Assembly: GCA_028696435.1 (NCBI GenBank) | Contig: JAQVHC010000050.1 | Location: 1 to 8,699, forward strand | DNA: 8,699 nt | Source: Actinomycetota bacterium | GTDB taxonomy: Bacteria; Actinomycetota; Humimicrobiia; Humimicrobiales; Humimicrobiaceae | Direction: 5' to 3' | Part shown: positions 5,500-8,699 of the stretch, in pieces | How positions within the stretch are numbered: the first letter of the stretch is position 1 | Layout of the letters: every line of letters begins with the position of its first letter | Translations under genes and position numbers: made by a program | The notes under the pieces: model-generated | What the model was told of the DNA's origin: nothing | Seen by the model: the letters and a program-made list of their open reading frames with translations, nothing else | The model's database searches: none

Positions 5500-7833
5500 A
5501 TGATTAATATACCTATTTTAATTCTAACAATATTTGCATATTTGATTGCAGTTACCTTCCTCTTAAGTGGGATAGATGATCTGGTTTTTGATGCAATTTT
5601 CTGGTTTAAAGCAAGAAAAAATAGAAACATGCTTGAAATTGAAGACATGTTAAATAAAGAAGAGAAACATATAGCAATAATTGTACCAGCATGGAAAGAA
5701 GAAAATGTGATAGACAAAATGGTGGTAAACGCAATAAAAATGATTGATTATAGGAATTATGACATTTTTGTAGGAATTTACCCAAATGATAAAGAAACAA
5801 AAAGATCTATTATGAGTCTTGAGGGATACTATTACAACAAGGTTCATATAATAGTCAATGATTTAAATGGACCAACAAATAAAGCCCAAAACCTCAATAT
5901 GATTTTTAAGGGAATTAAAAATTATGAAAAAGAAACAGGAAAAAGATATAAAATTTTTGTCATACAGGACTCTGAAGATATAATACATCCACTTTCACTA
6001 AAACTTTACAATTACCTCATTCCACCAAAAGATATGGTTCAGATACCTGTATTTCCAATTGAGTCTGAAATGAATTTTATAAATTTCTTTAAATACATGA
6101 CAAGTTCTACCTATATAGATGAGTTCGCTGAAAGCCACACAAAAGATATCATCGTAAGAAAACAAATAAAGGGAATTATACCTTCTGCTGGCGTTGGAAC
6201 TGCTTTTAAAAGAGAAGCCCTCGAAAAGGTAGCTGAAGCAAATAATGGAATAATATTTAATTTTAATAATATTACAGAAGATTATGAAGTTGCAATAAGA
6301 TTTCATGAAGCAAATCTTGAAACTGATTATATTGCAGAGGGTGTTTTAAGAGTTGATGACAATGGAAATAAAAAAATTGAATACATTGCAACAAGGGAAT
6401 TCTTTCCAAATAGTTTTAAAGCTGCAGTTAAGCAGAAATCAAGATGGGTTTATGGTATCACGTTCCAGACTCCGGCCCAGCACAGGCTAAAAGGGAAAAC
6501 TTTACCACAGATTTACACTTTGCTCAGAGATAGAAAATCAAAATATGTAAACCTGGTAAATCTACCTGCCTACATGTTATTTTTTTATTCCATTTTTGAT
6601 CTTGTTTATAGTTTGATAACAGGACAACCATCGATAACATCATCAAGGATATTCACTCTGTTCTCACCTATGTGGTATATTATTGTAGTAGACACTGGAC
6701 TTGCTGTTTTTAGAGTGTTTAACAGGTTTATTGCAGTAAAAAGCATATATGGAATTAAACATGCTGTTGCATCAGTATTTATCCCTCCTTTTGCATCGTT
6801 AAGGTTAATATGGGGAAATACGATCAACTTTTTTTCAACACTTGATGCCTGGAAAACATTCTTTTTTGGAAACAGGAAAAGAGTAAGTTGGAACAAAACT
6901 ATTCATAAAGAATATGCTCCCGATAAAGTACTAACGAACTACAAGAGAAAACTTGGAGATATACTTATTGAAAATAAAATAATAAGTGAAGCAGAACTTT
7001 CAAAAGCCATTAAAAATAAATGTAATAGTAATGAACTATTCGGGAAATATCTTGTAAGTGAAAAATATGTTGAAAAGAAGGATATGGATCTAGCACGAGC
7101 ATTACAGCTTCGTTCATATCCTTCAGAGCTCAGATTTGAAGATCTTGATCCTAACCTTATATATCTAATACCAGAAGCAATAGCAACGTCAGGAAAACTT
7201 CTGGTTATAGGAAAGTTAAAAGATTCAATACTTGTGGCAAAAGATCAAAACACAGGGGGAATTTTTACCGAAATAATCCAGGAAAAGACTGGAGAAAAAG
7301 TAGAATATGTCAACTTGCCGTATAAGGAACTTGGCCCCCTGATAAAATCTGCATACGAACTTGCTCCAAAAAGGATCCAGGAAGAAAATAAATTTGGTAA
7401 CCTTCTTGTAAGAAAAGAAGTAATAAATGAAGAAATGCTGGCAATTGCGCTTGATGTTCAGAAAAAAAACAAATACAGATTGGGAGAGATACTAATAAAA
7501 TTAGGTTTCATAACAGAAGAAGAATGTGCAAAAAACCTTGCAGAGTACTTTGGACTTGAATACAAAGAATTAAAGCTTGAAGATATCCAATTAGAAACAG
7601 CACGTATGTTCTCCAAAAAACTTGTTCTTGATTACGGTATACTTCCGTTTAATGAGTCAAATGAAAAGCTATTTCTATGTTTAAGCGATCCTCTTGAAAG
7701 TAAAGGTATTGAAGAAGTAAAGAAAATATATAAAAAAGAAATAAAACCCTATGTATGTCCATATTCAAAATTAGTTTCGATGATTTCATTTATATATGAA
7801 GAGAAAACAGATTTAAAAGAATTTGCTCCTTAA
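5500..7833 (+). CDS. nfrB: NfrB-like inner-membrane glycosyltransferase with tandem C-terminal MshEN (c-di-GMP sensor) domains
   Basis: The 777-residue protein has an N-terminal membrane helix (3-24) and an SGIDDLVFD segment. A GT2 domain follows, with PAWKEE (63-68), VGIYPND (91-97), acidic DSED (157-160), IPSAGVGTAF (227-236), TED (259-261) and KQKSRW (311-316, the Q..RW motif of processive synthases). More membrane helices lie at about 350-373, 390-408 and 422-440. These blocks match E. coli NfrB as I remember it (SGLDD, PAWNE, YPND, SAGVGT, TEDYD, VRQKSRW), and the length is close. The C-terminus holds two MshEN/T2SSE_N-like units: 484-620 (genomic 6949-7359), starting KLGDILIENKIIS, and 630-768 (7387-7803), with FGNLLV and, after a Gln, RLGEILIKLGFIT. 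The first is degenerate at the Gln/RLG positions; the second is better preserved. In E. coli, NfrB uses UDP-ManNAc and is activated by c-di-GMP. ATG 5500 is the first standard start in frame; no Shine-Dalgarno is visible. No NfrA is present. Confidence 0.9.
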   Translation: MINIPILILTIFAYLIAVTFLLSGIDDLVFDAIFWFKARKNRNMLEIEDMLNKEEKHIAIIVPAWKEENVIDKMVVNAIKMIDYRNYDIFVGIYPNDKETKRSIMSLEGYYYNKVHIIVNDLNGPTNKAQNLNMIFKGIKNYEKETGKRYKIFVIQDSEDIIHPLSLKLYNYLIPPKDMVQIPVFPIESEMNFINFFKYMTSSTYIDEFAESHTKDIIVRKQIKGIIPSAGVGTAFKREALEKVAEANNGIIFNFNNITEDYEVAIRFHEANLETDYIAEGVLRVDDNGNKKIEYIATREFFPNSFKAAVKQKSRWVYGITFQTPAQHRLKGKTLPQIYTLLRDRKSKYVNLVNLPAYMLFFYSIFDLVYSLITGQPSITSSRIFTLFSPMWYIIVVDTGLAVFRVFNRFIAVKSIYGIKHAVASVFIPPFASLRLIWGNTINFFSTLDAWKTFFFGNRKRVSWNKTIHKEYAPDKVLTNYKRKLGDILIENKIISEAELSKAIKNKCNSNELFGKYLVSEKYVEKKDMDLARALQLRSYPSELRFEDLDPNLIYLIPEAIATSGKLLVIGKLKDSILVAKDQNTGGIFTEIIQEKTGEKVEYVNLPYKELGPLIKSAYELAPKRIQEENKFGNLLVRKEVINEEMLAIALDVQKKNKYRLGEILIKLGFITEEECAKNLAEYFGLEYKELKLEDIQLETARMFSKKLVLDYGILPFNESNEKLFLCLSDPLESKGIEEVKKIYKKEIKPYVCPYSKLVSMISFIYEEKTDLKEFAP

Positions 7834-7885
7834 GAAAAATTTTTAATACAATATTAATATATACTTACGACATTTAATATTTACT

Positions 7886-8699
7886 TTATGGTATCCCCCC
7901 TTTTTTAAAGCAGGAGATAAATGCATCAAGAAGCTCCGGGTCAAACTGAGTTCCCCTGTTTTCCATCATTATAGAAATAGCTTCATCCGGTGTAAAAGCA
8001 CTACGATATGGACGATGGGAAGTAAGAGCGTCAAAAGTATCTGCAATTGCGATAATTTTTGCTGGTAAAGGAATTTCATCTCCCTTTAATTTATTAGGGT
8101 AACCTTTACCATCATAACGTTCGTGATGGCTCCTGATACCTGATAAAAGATCATGCATTAGAGTAAAATGATCAACAATTGCCTCGCCCTGCTGGGGATG
8201 GCGCTGGATTATTTCAAACTCCTCTTTAGTTAATTTACCGGGCTTCAGCAAAATTTCATCAGTAATGCCTATTTTCCCTACATCATGGAGTAAGCTACTT
8301 AGATAAATATCTTTTTGGATTTGTTCGCTTAAATGAAGTTCTTTACATAAGCACTCTGCATAATGGGCAACTCGTCTGGAATGTCCTGAGGAATATGGGT
8401 CTTTTGCTTCTATAGCTTCTACAAGAGTAGAGACCCCCTGCAAAAGTATTTTCTCTCTCTCCCTGAATAACTCAGCATTACTTATTGCCAGTCCTGCCTG
8501 TGTAGATAAAATATCTAGCAGCTTCAAATCTCTGGAATTAAGATTTTCTCCCTTCGTTTTTCCGCTGACAGCAATTAAACCTATTATTTTTTCCCCACCT
8601 CTAAAAGGTGATAGAATAAAAGGAAAGTCGCAAATCGGGCATGAAGAACATTTTTTATTTTCAAACTCCTGGATAGATAAAAACTGCTCGGGATTATTT
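7886..8699 (-). CDS. GAF + HD-GYP cyclic-di-GMP phosphodiesterase, 5' end outside the window
   Basis: The frame is open from the window edge to TAA at 7886, giving 270 visible residues. A TTG at 8527 lies inside the domain and is not a credible start, since the frame continues upstream with clear GAF sequence. The first ~85 residues are the end of a GAF domain (GGEKIIGLIAVSG, then LLDILSTQAGLAISNAELF) with an unusual CSSCPIC motif (8630-8650). An alpha-helical linker (REREKILLQG) leads to the HD-GYP domain. This carries GHSRRVA (8367-8387), catalytic HD in LLHDVGKIG (8282-8287), and the full HHERYDGKGYP signature (8096-8128). All metal-binding motifs look intact, so hydrolysis of c-di-GMP to pGpG or GMP is expected. 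It converges on nfrB with 52 bases between stops, and its 3' end contains the 41-bp repeat. The signal sensed by the GAF domain is unknown. Confidence 0.92.
   Translation of the reverse strand, partial: NNPEQFLSIQEFENKKCSSCPICDFPFILSPFRGGEKIIGLIAVSGKTKGENLNSRDLKLLDILSTQAGLAISNAELFREREKILLQGVSTLVEAIEAKDPYSSGHSRRVAHYAECLCKELHLSEQIQKDIYLSSLLHDVGKIGITDEILLKPGKLTKEEFEIIQRHPQQGEAIVDHFTLMHDLLSGIRSHHERYDGKGYPNKLKGDEIPLPAKIIAIADTFDALTSHRPYRSAFTPDEAISIMMENRGTQFDPELLDAFISCFKKGGIP
7892..7932. repeat. 41-bp direct repeat, right copy, within the HD-GYP 3' end
   Basis: This matches 3885-3925 at 40 of 41 positions. On the minus strand it encodes the last complete residues of the HD-GYP protein (LDAFISCFKKGGI), so this copy is in its natural place in an intact gene. 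The neighbouring stop codon at 7886-7888 differs from the downstream sequence of the left copy, which reads two lysines further before TAA. Confidence 0.9.

Noticed and set aside
5481..6306. Several minus-strand frames within the nfrB 5' half
   Set aside because: The plus-strand frame has clear GT2 motifs throughout. The opposing frames are Phe/Ile/Leu-rich by-products of AT-rich sequence.
7895..7910. A6G6 run (minus strand) at the HD-GYP 3' end as a programmed frameshift site
   Set aside because: The run is slippery in principle, but it lies a few codons before the stop, beyond the conserved domain. A shifted frame would add only a short tail without any recognisable domain.
3885..7932. The repeat-bounded interval as a complete integrative element with att sites
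   Set aside because: No integrase, recombinase, transposase or replication gene lies between the repeats. Passive insertion or recombination is possible but an autonomous element is not supported.

Overview
The window is AT-rich bacterial DNA with short genes, TTG/GTG starts beside ATG, and good Shine-Dalgarno sites on most genes. No rRNA, tRNA, CRISPR array, transposase or integrase is visible. The gene content (a Cft2-like beta-CASP nuclease, DegV, a divergent PlsY-like protein, a two-helix micro-protein, GAF/HD-GYP) would suit an uncultured anaerobic lineage such as Atribacterota or a Clostridia-like group. That placement is a guess from general look, not from a marker gene.

Left half (1-3768): the N-terminal end of an MBL-fold/beta-CASP RNase points out of the window (minus, 1-166). 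A histidine-phosphatase family gene (594-1247) and a divergent plsY-like gene (1442-2062) follow on the plus strand, separated by a purine-rich spacer. Next is a tiny two-helix membrane-protein gene whose reading frame is interrupted by TAA at codon 8 (2412-2582). A strong hairpin terminator (2710-2746) then separates this plus-strand block from a minus-strand degV gene (2814-3698), which has its own well-formed promoter (3740-3768).

Right half (3873-8699): a divergent pair, wecB (UDP-GlcNAc 2-epimerase, minus, 4055-5221) and nfrB (membrane glycosyltransferase with two C-terminal MshEN-type domains, plus, 5500-7833). Convergent with nfrB is a GAF + HD-GYP cyclic-di-GMP phosphodiesterase (minus, 7886 to beyond 8699). 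This combination matches the logic of the E. coli N4 glycan receptor pathway: WecB supplies UDP-ManNAc, NfrB polymerises or transfers it at the inner membrane, and c-di-GMP bound by MshEN switches NfrB on. Here the three parts are clustered, and the adjacent HD-GYP enzyme is a candidate for the switch-off arm.

The wecB-nfrB block lies between two 41-bp direct repeats (3885-3925 and 7892-7932, one mismatch). The right copy is the 3' end of the HD-GYP gene; the left copy is an orphan HD-GYP tail in the same reading frame. Neither wecB nor nfrB has a recognisable Shine-Dalgarno site, unlike the complete genes to their left. Together this suggests that the glycan module was inserted at, or recombined into, the 3' end of the HD-GYP gene.
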